Shown here in pieces: positions 1 through 10,007 of a stretch of DNA of 61,042 nucleotides (the stretch's first letter is position 1; each line of letters begins with the position of its first letter). The position numbers were made by a program, and so were the translations under genes. The DNA comes from Chitinophaga pinensis (GTDB lineage: Bacteria; Bacteroidota; Bacteroidia; UKL13-3), in assembly GCA_945861965.1 (NCBI GenBank), contig CAMAWM010000011.1, forward strand, positions 1 to 61,042, written 5' to 3'. The notes beneath the pieces were generated by a model. That model made no database searches. It saw only the letters and a list, made by a program, of their open reading frames with translations, and had not been told where the DNA came from.

Positions 1-588
1 TTGAATGCCTCTATCGCTGTGATGGATGAGATTCAAATGGGTCTCTGCCCTCAAGGCAGAGAGAGCCATTTGCAAGGCATGGATGCTTTCAATGGCTTCC
101 ATTGTTTCAGCTACTTGATAGCCAACAATTTTATGTGAGTAAGCATCGGCAATAAAACTGATGTAAAGATGTTCGCCAGTGTTGATTTTCCAGTAGGTAA
201 TATCACTCACCCAAAGTTGATTGGGTGCAGTAGGAACAAACTCCCGAATCAGATTGGGATATTTCCTCAACCAATGATAAGAGTTGGTAGTTTGTATTCT
301 ACGTTTGCGTCTTCTTACCAACAAATGATTTGCTGAAAGCATATTAAACAGTGCATCTCCGCCTATTTTTATTTGATGTTCCAGTATAAATGGTTGCAGC
401 ATTTCATATAATTTTCTTGTTCCCATTCTGCGATGATTTTCACGAATTTGTTTTACCCGTTGTATTATTAAATCTTCTTCCAAGGTAGTTGAAATTCCTT
501 CCCAATTATTTTGATAATAAGCCTGTCTGGTGATACCAAACCATCCACATAACCTGGCTAATCCTATGTGTGCAAAGTTGTTTTTCAT
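1..588 (-). CDS. IS3-family transposase OrfB (partial, C-terminus outside window)
   Basis: The frame runs from ATG at 588 off the left edge, giving about 196 residues. The N-terminal part has the HTH_21-like region (IRENHRRMGTRKLYEML). It is followed by the start of the rve/DDE integrase core: the first catalytic Asp in the motif WVSDITYW and the second in HHSDRG, close to the edge. The third catalytic residue (Glu) would lie beyond the window. The frame stays open upstream of this ATG into orfA and is in the -1 frame relative to orfA, so the natural product is probably an OrfAB fusion rather than free OrfB. No stop codon or frame break is seen in the visible part. Confidence 0.85.
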   Translation of the reverse strand, partial: MKNNFAHIGLARLCGWFGITRQAYYQNNWEGISTTLEEDLIIQRVKQIRENHRRMGTRKLYEMLQPFILEHQIKIGGDALFNMLSANHLLVRRRKRRIQTTNSYHWLRKYPNLIREFVPTAPNQLWVSDITYWKINTGEHLYISFIADAYSHKIVGYQVAETMEAIESIHALQMALSALRAETHLNLIHHSDRGIQ

Positions 589-593
589 TGCTT

Positions 594-1025
594 CTATGGT
601 TTGGTATTGAGCTTTTTTCTGATAGGAATTTTAAACTCCTTTTCTGCAATATCCACCATCGTTGAGAATGCAATTGCTTTTAGCTCTGCATCTTTTAATT
701 GCTTTTCTAATTCAGCTATTCGCTTTTTTAGTTGCAGGTTTTCAAAAGATTCATCATCTGTATTATCCGCCTTTGGCGGATTGATTTTCTTCTGTGCCAT
801 CGGATATAAATTTGACACAATGTTAGGTCTTCTGGTTTTAATTCCAGTGTTGTAGCCCAGTTGTTTCATCCAGCGAAGCAGTTGGCCGTGCTCTTCTTCT
901 TCCCCTGTGTATTTCTCCCAAAGTTCAACTTTGGTACATTGGGTTTCAATTAACTCCTGAATGATTTTGTGTTTCTGCTCTGCGGTAAAATATTTACCTG
1001 CTTTTTGAATGATTTTTTTGTCCAT
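594..1025 (-). CDS. IS3-family transposase OrfA
   Basis: This is a 143-residue DNA-binding subunit of the IS3 transposase. Residues about 12-60 look like a helix-turn-helix. Residues about 97-118 form a leucine-zipper-like coiled coil (LQLKKRIAELEKQL), the usual OrfA multimerisation element. The gene ends six bases before the orfB ATG. The heptamer A AAA AAG lies in the correct zero-frame phase at 618-612 (minus strand), and a -1 slip there enters the orfB frame directly. This is the known IS3 strategy for making OrfAB; that it works here is inferred. Confidence 0.85.
   Translation of the reverse strand: MDKKIIQKAGKYFTAEQKHKIIQELIETQCTKVELWEKYTGEEEEHGQLLRWMKQLGYNTGIKTRRPNIVSNLYPMAQKKINPPKADNTDDESFENLQLKKRIAELEKQLKDAELKAIAFSTMVDIAEKEFKIPIRKKLNTKP
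612..618 (-). promoter_or_regulatory. Programmed -1 frameshift site (A AAA AAG)
   Basis: Read on the minus strand, the orfA codons here are AGA AAA AAG CTC, which contains the X XXY YYZ heptamer A AAA AAG. After a -1 slip the next codon is GCT, in the same frame as the orfB ATG at 588, with no stop in between. Such sites are established for IS3-family elements. I did not identify a downstream stimulatory structure with confidence. Confidence 0.7.
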
Positions 1026-1163
1026 TTTTGTCCTGTTTTTTAGTTTACTATGTGTAAACCTATTTCAGGACAAGACAGTTGCGCAATTTAATAAGTTGGC
1101 GACATAGAAACACAAATATTTCTATGCCACCGAATCTTAAATATTTAGATATAAAGCACTAAA

Positions 1164-3362
<2,199 letters not shown>

Positions 3363-3405
3363 TTATTTTGAATTTGTCTTTTATTTGATTTTTAGAAATT
3401 TAATC

Positions 3406-4206
3406 TTACTTCTCTGTTAAGTATTCTTTTAGTTTGTTCCATGTTTCTGTCGCTAAAACTGCTTCTGACTTTTCATTCTTTTTGCCAATGTATTTAATAA
3501 TATATTCTGCTCGTTCTTTTGAGTCGGGATGTGTGCTTATCCAAGAAAAATATTTCATGCTTGTTGATTCGCTATCGCCAAGTCGGTATAAAAAATTTGC
3601 AAAATGCTCTGGATTGATGTTTGAATTTGTCATATAATCTACTGCTTTTATATCAGCCTCTTTTTCCAAATTTCTATCGTAAGCGGATGATGACAATAGC
3701 TTTGCAGTTTCTTTAATTTTTTCTGCGCCACCATTACCAGCCGTCATTGAAATTAACACCGATAAGCCCACTTCTTTTATTAGTTTCTTCATCACATGGT
3801 TTAGTTCCATGTGAGCAATTTCATGGCTAATTACTCCGCACAGTTCTGCTTCATTCTCGCATGCTAAAATTAAACCACTATTTATAACAAGATGCTTATT
3901 GGGCAATGCAAAGGCATTTATTTCATCGCTATTAATTAAGTGCAATTTAATTTGGCTTTTATCAATGTTATTTGAATTGCAGATTTTAGACAAAATACTG
4001 TCTAAGGGCAAATTGGCTTTTTCGCTTTTAATTTCTTTTTCTGCTTTGTTGTACAAATCCCATAATAAATCACCTAATTTTTTTTCTGTTGTTTGGGTAG
4101 CTTGTTCAACTTTAAAAATGCCCATCCAATCAATTTTACTTAGTACAAACCACAGACTAAAAAATAGCGATACGATTACAACAATTTGAAATACTATTTT
4201 CTTCAT
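3406..4206 (-). CDS. M48-family zinc metalloprotease, membrane anchored
   Basis: A 266-residue protein with one N-terminal hydrophobic segment (about 4-22), then a short periplasmic linker and an M48 peptidase domain. The zinc site is visible: His128 and His132 in HEIAH, with the third ligand Glu183 in the EKEAD motif about 50 residues later. The family includes HtpX, Oma1 and BepA-type proteases that degrade or help assemble membrane and outer-membrane proteins; this one lacks the TPR tail of BepA. It is the last gene of a compact operon and starts two bases from the stop of the preceding membrane-protein gene, which suggests a job linked to those membrane proteins. Substrates are unknown. 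Confidence 0.88.
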   Translation of the reverse strand: MKKIVFQIVVIVSLFFSLWFVLSKIDWMGIFKVEQATQTTEKKLGDLLWDLYNKAEKEIKSEKANLPLDSILSKICNSNNIDKSQIKLHLINSDEINAFALPNKHLVINSGLILACENEAELCGVISHEIAHMELNHVMKKLIKEVGLSVLISMTAGNGGAEKIKETAKLLSSSAYDRNLEKEADIKAVDYMTNSNINPEHFANFLYRLGDSESTSMKYFSWISTHPDSKERAEYIIKYIGKKNEKSEAVLATETWNKLKEYLTEK

Positions 4207-4207
4207 A

Positions 4208-4639
4208 TTATGGTTTGCAAATTAAGTTTGTTAAGTTACCATAGAACCACCATTCCACATGAAATCCTTTTCGGGTGCGTATTGCAGTATAAATTGTTGC
4301 AACAAACTCAACGATATTAAAAACAAAAACAGTAATGATATAAGCAATATAATTGCTACTAATTGTTTCGGAAGCAAATAGTATTGACATTGTCCACCAG
4401 AATCCAAAACTATTCATTAACAATAATGAAAACTGCGATAACAGCGCTTGTGTGCAATGCCAACGAACAAAATAAGTTCCTTTGCGATTGCCTAAATAAA
4501 ATATGAATGTTGCAATAAGATTTATTATTGGAAGAGGCAAACCTGCAATTAATGCGATAAGCGACATAAGGTAACTATTTGAAGCTTTTTCTGCTTCGTG
4601 TTCACCGGGATCGTAACTAAATTTATTTAACAAAATCAT
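4208..4639 (-). CDS. Small integral membrane protein, DUF4870-like
   Basis: A 143-residue protein with about three predicted transmembrane helices (about 26-48, 66-88, 97-120). The stretch VRWHCTQAL between the first two helices resembles the conserved His/Gln segment of DUF4870/Tic20-like proteins, which is the basis for the family suggestion. The function is not known. Its ATG overlaps the stop of the upstream DUF2752 gene (ATGA, 4636-4639), and the M48 protease follows two bases after its stop, so translation of the three is probably coupled. Confidence 0.6.
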   Translation of the reverse strand: MILLNKFSYDPGEHEAEKASNSYLMSLIALIAGLPLPIINLIATFIFYLGNRKGTYFVRWHCTQALLSQFSLLLMNSFGFWWTMSILFASETISSNYIAYIITVFVFNIVEFVATIYTAIRTRKGFHVEWWFYGNLTNLICKP

Positions 4640-5055
4640 AAACCTTTATAAATATTCCAAAACCAATTTGCTAAAACCAAAAACAGTGCAGGTATGGCAA
4701 TTTTTTTCTGTCGAAGAATTGTTTCGGCTTTGTTGTAAAACTGTACTAGCGAATTTTTTTTTGTTGCGCAATCGAAGGTAATCCAAATAGGAATTGTAAC
4801 CGCAATTAAAATGAGAATAAAGCCTAAAGGATTCCAATAGAGCGCCTCTAAATATTCTCCCTGTAATATTGACAATACTGATCTTGTTGCGCCACAAGAG
4901 GGGCACGGTATGTTAGTAATATGCTTAATCATACAAACAGTAATTTCATTGGTGTTGTTAACCAAATGATTTGAACTGTTTAGAAAAAGCCAAACACACC
5001 CTGCAATACAAGATAAAATTAGTATTGCATATAATCGGTTTCGGCTTATTGCCAT
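4636..5055 (-). CDS. DUF2752-family membrane protein
   Basis: A 139-residue membrane protein of unknown function. It carries the DUF2752 signature PCPSCGATRS at residues 50-59, with Cys51 and Cys54 placed between hydrophobic segments (about 9-26, 77-96 and 120-135). The paired cysteines suggest metal or thiol chemistry at the membrane face, but this is inference. I chose ATG at 5055 because it overlaps the stop of the TM2 gene as TAATG; a longer in-frame extension to 5154 would lie inside the TM2 gene and gives an unlikely N-terminus. DUF2752 and TM2 genes are often adjacent in Bacteroidota. Confidence 0.8.
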   Translation of the reverse strand: MAISRNRLYAILILSCIAGCVWLFLNSSNHLVNNTNEITVCMIKHITNIPCPSCGATRSVLSILQGEYLEALYWNPLGFILILIAVTIPIWITFDCATKKNSLVQFYNKAETILRQKKIAIPALFLVLANWFWNIYKGL

Positions 5056-5393
5056 TAATATAAAACTTGTTGAAGTTTTGCCATGTTCTTTTCTCTTGTT
5101 GCGCCCATTATCATAAACCAATCTATGATAGCCCAAATACCAAACCCACCACACGTCAAAAGTTTTCCAACTCCCAAACCCGTGTCTCCAATTATAAACC
5201 TGTCGATACCTAAACTACCGCCCAATAACGAAACAATTAAACTTGTGGTTGGGTCTTTAAATTGCAGTATTGATACCATTACCCATTTTGAATCATCCAG
5301 GGCAATAAGTCTATCTCTGATTACATTAATTTGATGGCTTTCAAAGAATTTGCCATTTGTCATGATAAACATGTCTACTTTTTGTGCTTCCAT
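5055..5393 (-). CDS. TM2 domain-containing protein
   Basis: A 112-residue protein with a soluble N-terminus (about 1-48) followed by a TM2 domain: two hydrophobic helices (about 50-67 and 74-97) carrying the motif GIDRF (62-66) and the DW pair (91-92) typical of TM2 proteins. It is the first gene of a four-gene operon in which each junction overlaps or nearly touches (TM2, DUF2752, DUF4870-like, M48 protease). No signal peptide is needed. The role is unknown; TM2 proteins are usually described as small membrane proteins without enzymatic motifs. Confidence 0.85.
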   Translation of the reverse strand: MEAQKVDMFIMTNGKFFESHQINVIRDRLIALDDSKWVMVSILQFKDPTTSLIVSLLGGSLGIDRFIIGDTGLGVGKLLTCGGFGIWAIIDWFMIMGATREKNMAKLQQVLY

Positions 5394-5549
5394 TTTGTTG
5401 TTTTGGTTTTAGTGAACACCACTTTTGAAGTGCAATATTAATAATTTGTCAGGCAGTCAAAAATAAATTTTATTGGCTATTGTGTTTGTTCGCTTATTAA
5501 TTGGCAGCAAGAAACAAAACTATATTGCAGACTTACTAAGTTCAGAGGA

Positions 5550-5700
5550 TTAAAAATAGTTAATCTCTCTTTCGCAAATGGATATTGGCACATCGTTTTC
5601 AAATTCAATTCTTTTTATCCAATTTAAATTTTTGTCATAGTCATACTTGTAGGTATATTTTGTTTTAAGAATTCCGTCCGAATTGTACCAATTTGTTTCT
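5550..5700 (-). pseudogene. 3' remnant of a YD-like/hypothetical gene
   Basis: Only the last ~48 codons make sense as protein: a run containing YTYKYDYDKNLNWIKRI and ending EREINYF before the stop. This resembles the C-terminal end of Bacteroidota secreted hypothetical proteins with a YxYDxxGNW(I/V)KR motif. Upstream of about 5700 the frame continues but the composition changes, and it runs antisense to the lipoprotein remnant. No credible start or signal sequence exists. I read it as the tail of a deleted gene. Confidence 0.5.
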
Positions 5701-6184
5701 GCAAACCTGCAAAAAGGACACCTCACCATGTGTGGGTAAAAAGACTTATTATAATTTAAGCGATGTTGATAAAGCGAAGGTTCCATATACAGGAAACGAC
5801 ACCTTGGTTTTTGTAAGCAATACTAATGATACTGCAATTTGTATCGGTCAAGGTAAAGAGCAAATCTATACAGAAGTGTGCTTTACATCGGTTGAGTGTG
5901 AACCAAATTGCGATTACTTTGACGGCTATAAATATTCTTTTTTTGATAAAAATAATTTACCTAATCTACTTATAAATCAAACACAAAGGGATGAGGTAAT
6001 GGATATTTATGTCAGTAATACAAGATTATATCCTATTAATCTAAGTTTTTTAACTCAAAAATATTATGATGACTCAGTAACAACAAATAAAAATACATAT
6101 TTGTCCGTGGTTGGCGTCCTCGCCAATCACACAAAAACTAAAATACTGCAAAAGCAAATTTCTGTTAAACTTATCCGATTGTAA
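5693..6184 (+). pseudogene. 5'-truncated putative lipoprotein gene
   Basis: The frame gives about 163 residues. It begins near a lipobox-like LQTCKKD but has no signal peptide: the bases upstream in frame encode unrelated residues back to a stop at 5666. The body (PYTGNDTLVFVSN, TAICIGQGKE) looks like a Bacteroidota lipoprotein family of unknown function, and the 3' part is open to 6184. A TTG at 5693 is the only nearby start, so export as a lipoprotein seems impossible unless the start is elsewhere. It is most likely the truncated partner of the remnant on the other strand, joined at about 5690-5705. Confidence 0.55.
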
Positions 6185-6248
6185 TCGGATAAAAACGCAT
6201 ATTTCCGACAATAACTGTTTACACTCCGACTAAGTTTTTTTGCCATTC

Positions 6249-6256
6249 TATTTTTG
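6249..6256 (+). promoter_or_regulatory. Possible Bacteroidota -7 box upstream of ssb
   Basis: TATTTTTG matches the Bacteroidota -7 consensus TAnnTTTG. No clear TTTG/TTG -33 box lies about 20 bases upstream, so this is weak. If used, the ssb leader would be about 135 bases long. The rest of the 6185-6397 spacer shows no gene or strong structure. Confidence 0.25.
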
Positions 6257-6397
6257 CATCGTCAAATTATCAAACACCTAATTGCACTCTGATAGCTATC
6301 GTGTAAATAGAGAAATGATTCTTGGTTATAAATTAAAACAACTAAGAAGTTTGACAAACAAGTTAAATCAATTTATTAAAAATTAAAAAAAACACGT

Positions 6398-6739
6398 ATG
6401 AACAACTTAAAAAACAATGTTCGCCTAATTGGCAACTTGGGAATGAATCCTGAAGTGAAAGAAACCACTAACGGAAAAAAATTAGCAAAATTTAGTATTG
6501 CTACCAACGAACAGTATCGCAACGAAAAAGGCGAGGAAGTAAAAGAAACGCAATGGCACAATTTAATTGTGTGGGGCAAGCAGGCAGACATTGCCGGCAA
6601 GTATCTAAAAAAAGGCAGCGAAGTAGCTATTGAAGGCAAACTTAGCAACCGCAACTACACCGACAAAGAAGGTGTAAAACGCTACGTAACCGAAATAGTG
6701 GTGAATGAATTTTTGATGCTTGGCGGCAAAAAAGATTAG
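6398..6739 (+). CDS. ssb: Single-stranded DNA-binding protein, short form
   Basis: A 113-residue OB-fold protein: VRLIGNLGMNPEV, KFSIATNEQY and the QWHNLIVWGKQAD strand match the SSB core nearly end to end. It stops at GGKKD, so it lacks both the flexible linker and the acidic hydrophobic tip (such as DDDIPF in E. coli) that recruits repair and replication partners. That suggests a secondary SSB paralogue rather than the replicative one; this is inference. It stands alone on the plus strand, with a strong bidirectional terminator immediately downstream. Confidence 0.92.
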   Translation: MNNLKNNVRLIGNLGMNPEVKETTNGKKLAKFSIATNEQYRNEKGEEVKETQWHNLIVWGKQADIAGKYLKKGSEVAIEGKLSNRNYTDKEGVKRYVTEIVVNEFLMLGGKKD

Positions 6740-6757
6740 CTCATCCTTTTAAAAGTA

Positions 6758-6788
6758 AAAAGCCGCAAACCTGAAGTTTGCGGCTTTT
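6758..6788. terminator. Bidirectional intrinsic terminator
   Basis: A perfect 13-bp stem (AAAAGCCGCAAAC pairing with GTTTGCGGCTTTT) with a CTGAA loop and T runs on both sides lies between convergent ssb (plus) and the OmpA-family gene (minus). Confidence 0.9.
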
Positions 6789-6793
6789 CTTTT

Positions 6794-7732
6794 TTAGGGC
6801 TTTATGAGTTTGAACAATTCGTCCAGTTTTGGCGAAAGTATAATTTCGGTTCTGCGGTTTTTTGCTCTGCCTTCAGCAGTAGCATTATCGCCTTTGGGCA
6901 TAAACTGCCCGCGCCCAGCAGCGGTTAATCGCTTTGCATTTACTTTGTGCGTTTCGTTTAGCAGCCTAACAATGTTTGTAGCTCTTGCTGTGCTCAAATC
7001 CCAGTTGTCTTGAAACTGTGCGGTTTTGATCGGAACATTGTCTGTATGGCCTTCAATCAATACATCCACATCGGTATTTTTATTCAATACTTCGGCTAAT
7101 TTTTTTAGCGCTTCCATTCCTTTTTCTTCTACATCGGCACTGCCCGATTTGAATAGTAATTTGTCGCTGAGCGAAACATACACTTTTCCGTTTTTCATCT
7201 CCACCGTTAACTCATCGCTAGTAAAACTCAACAATGCTTTTTTCATAATGTCGTTCAGCTCTTTGGTTATCGAATCTTGTTTGCGAATAAGTGATTCCAG
7301 TTCGGCTAAGCGTTTTTCTCGTGCCAATAAAATTTCTTCTTTTTGTTTCAATGCCAAATTTAATTGTTCAGTTTTGCTCAACGATGATTTTATCAAATCG
7401 GTGTAACGCTTGTTCATTTCGGCATAATCAATTTTCAGGTCTTTGTGTTTAATTTCCAACTCGGCCAATTGAGTTGTCATATCACTTATCATCGATTCTA
7501 AATAACGCAATCGCATTCCTCGCTCTGTTGTGTCTTTGTCAAAATACACAGCCATACTGTATAAAGAATCGCGCTGTTTGGTCGATTTTTTTAATCGTTT
7601 TGACATCAATAAATTATACGACTTTTGATTGAAACCTTTCGGATTTTTTATCTCGCTTTTGGGATTGTTAATTTGTGCAAATGCATTGGCAACAAATAAA
7701 ATTGCAATACAGAGTTGTGTTATTTTTTTCAT
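6794..7732 (-). CDS. OmpA-family outer-membrane/peptidoglycan-binding protein
   Basis: A 312-residue exported protein: Sec signal peptide ending near AFAQ (about residue 20), a long Glu/Lys-rich coiled coil (about 65-170, many heptad-like LAELE/KEEILLAREK runs), then an OmpA_C peptidoglycan-binding domain (about 185-300) with the motifs EGHTDNVP and NRRTEI. It lacks an N-terminal beta-barrel, so it resembles MotB/Pal-like linkers that hold the outer membrane or an envelope machine to peptidoglycan. ATG at 7732 is preferred over an upstream GTG because it puts the signal peptide at the N-terminus. Confidence 0.9.
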   Translation of the reverse strand: MKKITQLCIAILFVANAFAQINNPKSEIKNPKGFNQKSYNLLMSKRLKKSTKQRDSLYSMAVYFDKDTTERGMRLRYLESMISDMTTQLAELEIKHKDLKIDYAEMNKRYTDLIKSSLSKTEQLNLALKQKEEILLAREKRLAELESLIRKQDSITKELNDIMKKALLSFTSDELTVEMKNGKVYVSLSDKLLFKSGSADVEEKGMEALKKLAEVLNKNTDVDVLIEGHTDNVPIKTAQFQDNWDLSTARATNIVRLLNETHKVNAKRLTAAGRGQFMPKGDNATAEGRAKNRRTEIILSPKLDELFKLIKP

Positions 7733-7848
7733 ACGTAAATTATTGTTCACGCAAAATTGTCGGATAAAATTGGAACTGGCAACACGTTGAAGCTATACTT
7801 ATTCATAGCCTTGTAAACATGAACAGTTTTGAGTTCAGCTTGATAAAA

Positions 7849-9681
7849 TTAATTCAGCAACTCGCCAACTGTATGTTGCGCCAATGGATGGTACTTATTG
7901 CGCGCTTTTTCAAAAATTTGTTTTGCCAAAATTTTCCCCTCAGCGGTTTTTATATACGCTTTGTACAGCGGAGTTAAAAATTTTCTTCGCCCTACACTTG
8001 TCAAAAACTTTTCGATAAAAGCTTGTGCAACTGTGTAATTATTTACAATGCAGTGGTAATACCAATCGCATTGAATTTCGCTGTTGGTCGAATGAGTAAA
8101 ACCAAAAGCATTGTCCAAATTTTTCATTTGTTCAAGCGAAAGCGAATCGGGCAAATTTCTTAAAAAATACAACCACTGATGCGTGTTCCAGTTTTGTGTT
8201 TTCGATTGTGTTGGAATTATTCCATTTGCTTGCATTGCGGCATCTACTTCTTCAAACAATGTGGCTTTTACCTTTGGACAATTTGCTGGAATTCCGGGAC
8301 CAAAAACCCATGCATCGATGTTAATTTTTTGTTTCAGCGCTTCGTCATCTTTCAATAATTCGTCATTCAAATACTGTAAAAAATCTTCGGTGGTCATAGA
8401 TTGAAAAGCATGCTGACTAAAATATTTGTTTACAAATTCATCCCATCTTTTTCGTCCGATAGCCTCTTCAATGCTTCGTAAAAAAAATCTTCCTTTTTCG
8501 TAAGCAATTGCATTTACCGATTCGTCTGGATCTTCGTCTTTCATATCCAAAAGCAAATGTGTTTTTACGCTAGTATCGCCAAACTCTTTTACTTGTTCAA
8601 GCAATTCGCCATAACCCAAATATTCCAACATATCTGCATATTCTTTTCCGTACAATTCTTCCATTATTCTGTTTTCAAAATACACAGTAAATCCTTCGTT
8701 CAACCAGAAGTCGTCCCAGGTTGCGTTGGTTACCAAATTGCCGCTCCAGCTGTGTGCCAATTCGTGCGCAACCAATGCCACCAAACTTCTATCTCCGGCA
8801 ATTATGGTTGGTGTCGCAAATGTCAATCGAGGATTTTCCATTCCGCCAAAAGGGAAACTTGCAGGCAATACAACCACATCGTATTGCTCCCATCTGTAGG
8901 CGCCATATAATTTTTCAGCCGCATCAATCATTTTTTGCATATCGGCAAATTCGTAAACTGCTTTTTCTAGCATTTCTGGTTCGGCATATACTCCACTGTT
9001 TCGCCCAATTTTTTTATACTCAAAATCTCCAACGGTTAATGCAAGTAAATAACTTGAAATCGGCTGGTTCATTTTGAAATGATAAACTCCATCGGCATGT
9101 TTCACAGTATCATTTTCGGCACTCATCAATGCCATTAAATTTTGTGGAACTTTGATAGTAGCATCGTATGTAAATTTTACTCCAGGTCCGTCTTGACATG
9201 GAACCCAACTACGCGCTAATATTGCTTGCGATTGTGTAAATAAAAAATCCGCTTTCCCTTCGGTTTCTACCCATTGAACCGCTGCGGCATTGGGCGAAGT
9301 TTGGTAATAAACGGTTAGCGATTTTGTGTCCGAAGTGATATCTACACTTAAGGATTGTCCCATAAATTCTTTAAATTTCCCAAGCTCAAATTTGGTTTCG
9401 GTTTTATCGTCAAGCCGAATTTTTTCAATGCTTAAATCGCGCGTATCCAAAATTATTTTCCTAGCATTCGATTTGTTGTCGATGTTTAATTTTGCATAAC
9501 CTTTCATGGTATGTTTTGCAAAGTCTAAATCTAGATTTAAACTCATGTGAGTTATTGCTACTTCTTCGGGATTTGAAAATGAATGAACGTCTTTTTTCAT
9601 GGTTGATTTTGTTTGTTTTTGATTGCAGGAAATTAACAGAATACTTAAAATTATTAAACTCGTTTTTTGCAGTGCGCTCAT
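7849..9681 (-). CDS. M1-family aminopeptidase (leukotriene A4 hydrolase-like), lipoprotein
   Basis: About 610 residues. It starts with a lipoprotein signal (LLISC, Cys19), then the M1 N-terminal beta domain, the substrate-binding GGMEN motif (279-283), the zinc site HELAH (His306, His310) and the third ligand Glu329 in NEG, and an LTA4H-type C-terminal helical domain. It removes N-terminal residues from peptides; anchoring would place it in the periplasm or on the outer membrane. ATG at 9681 follows the upstream stop directly; an ATG four codons earlier (9693) overlaps the upstream gene and is also possible. It is probably co-transcribed with the upstream ABM-fold gene. Confidence 0.93.
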   Translation of the reverse strand: MSALQKTSLIILSILLISCNQKQTKSTMKKDVHSFSNPEEVAITHMSLNLDLDFAKHTMKGYAKLNIDNKSNARKIILDTRDLSIEKIRLDDKTETKFELGKFKEFMGQSLSVDITSDTKSLTVYYQTSPNAAAVQWVETEGKADFLFTQSQAILARSWVPCQDGPGVKFTYDATIKVPQNLMALMSAENDTVKHADGVYHFKMNQPISSYLLALTVGDFEYKKIGRNSGVYAEPEMLEKAVYEFADMQKMIDAAEKLYGAYRWEQYDVVVLPASFPFGGMENPRLTFATPTIIAGDRSLVALVAHELAHSWSGNLVTNATWDDFWLNEGFTVYFENRIMEELYGKEYADMLEYLGYGELLEQVKEFGDTSVKTHLLLDMKDEDPDESVNAIAYEKGRFFLRSIEEAIGRKRWDEFVNKYFSQHAFQSMTTEDFLQYLNDELLKDDEALKQKINIDAWVFGPGIPANCPKVKATLFEEVDAAMQANGIIPTQSKTQNWNTHQWLYFLRNLPDSLSLEQMKNLDNAFGFTHSTNSEIQCDWYYHCIVNNYTVAQAFIEKFLTSVGRRKFLTPLYKAYIKTAEGKILAKQIFEKARNKYHPLAQHTVGELLN

Positions 9682-9682
9682 T

Positions 9683-9997
9683 TTATTTTCCATATTCCAT
9701 TTCTACTTTGCATATTCTAATTGTATAATTTTTGTACCAAGTATCCTTCCCTTTTTCTTGAGCCAATAAATGCTCTTCATTGGCTTTCCAGTTTTTATTT
9801 GCTTGCAAATTTTTCGAATACGAAACCGTAATTCCTACTTCGTTTCTTGCACTTTCAATACCCAAAAATCCTTCTTGCATTTTGGCAAGCTCTTCCATTC
9901 GCATCGAAGTTTGCTCATAGCCATCTGCTACTTCGGTTCTTGTTGAAGTAAAAATAACTGCATAGTATGGCGGTTTTGGAGTTTCTGATATTTTCAT
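9683..9997 (-). CDS. Antibiotic biosynthesis monooxygenase (ABM) domain protein
   Basis: A 104-residue single-domain protein matching the ABM/dimeric alpha-beta-barrel pattern: an N-terminal strand (YYAVIFTS), a central helix (MRMEELAKMQEGFLGIES), GITVSYSK and a Trp in NWKANEEH. Similar proteins are usually homodimers; many have no known substrate, so the enzymatic name is a family label only. It ends where the M1 aminopeptidase gene begins and lies ten bases after the serine hydrolase gene, all on the minus strand. Confidence 0.8.
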   Translation of the reverse strand: MKISETPKPPYYAVIFTSTRTEVADGYEQTSMRMEELAKMQEGFLGIESARNEVGITVSYSKNLQANKNWKANEEHLLAQEKGKDTWYKNYTIRICKVEMEYGK

Positions 9998-10007
9998 TGA
10001 TTCTATT

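Larger units (their letters stand above)
1..1077 (-). mobile_element. IS3-family insertion sequence, truncated by the window edge
   Basis: Two consecutive minus-strand transposase frames (orfA, orfB) in the IS3 arrangement define the element. The upstream end is probably near 1077, where the minus strand begins TGTCTTGTCCTGAAATAGG, a plausible terminal inverted repeat start; this boundary is inferred, because the other end lies outside the window and cannot be paired. Just inside it is a perfect hairpin, GTTTAC-TATGT-GTAAAC (1043-1059), between the terminus and the orfA start. A slippery heptamer at the orfA/orfB junction indicates a fused OrfAB transposase made by frameshifting. No target-site duplication can be checked. 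Confidence 0.8.

Noticed and set aside
4646-4906. Open minus-strand frame inside the DUF2752 gene with a plausible small protein
   Set aside because: It is an alternative frame of the DUF2752 gene, without a start or motif of its own.
5055-5154. Longer N-terminal extension of the DUF2752 frame
   Set aside because: It lies inside the TM2 gene and starts with a non-typical sequence; the TAATG overlap at 5055 is better.
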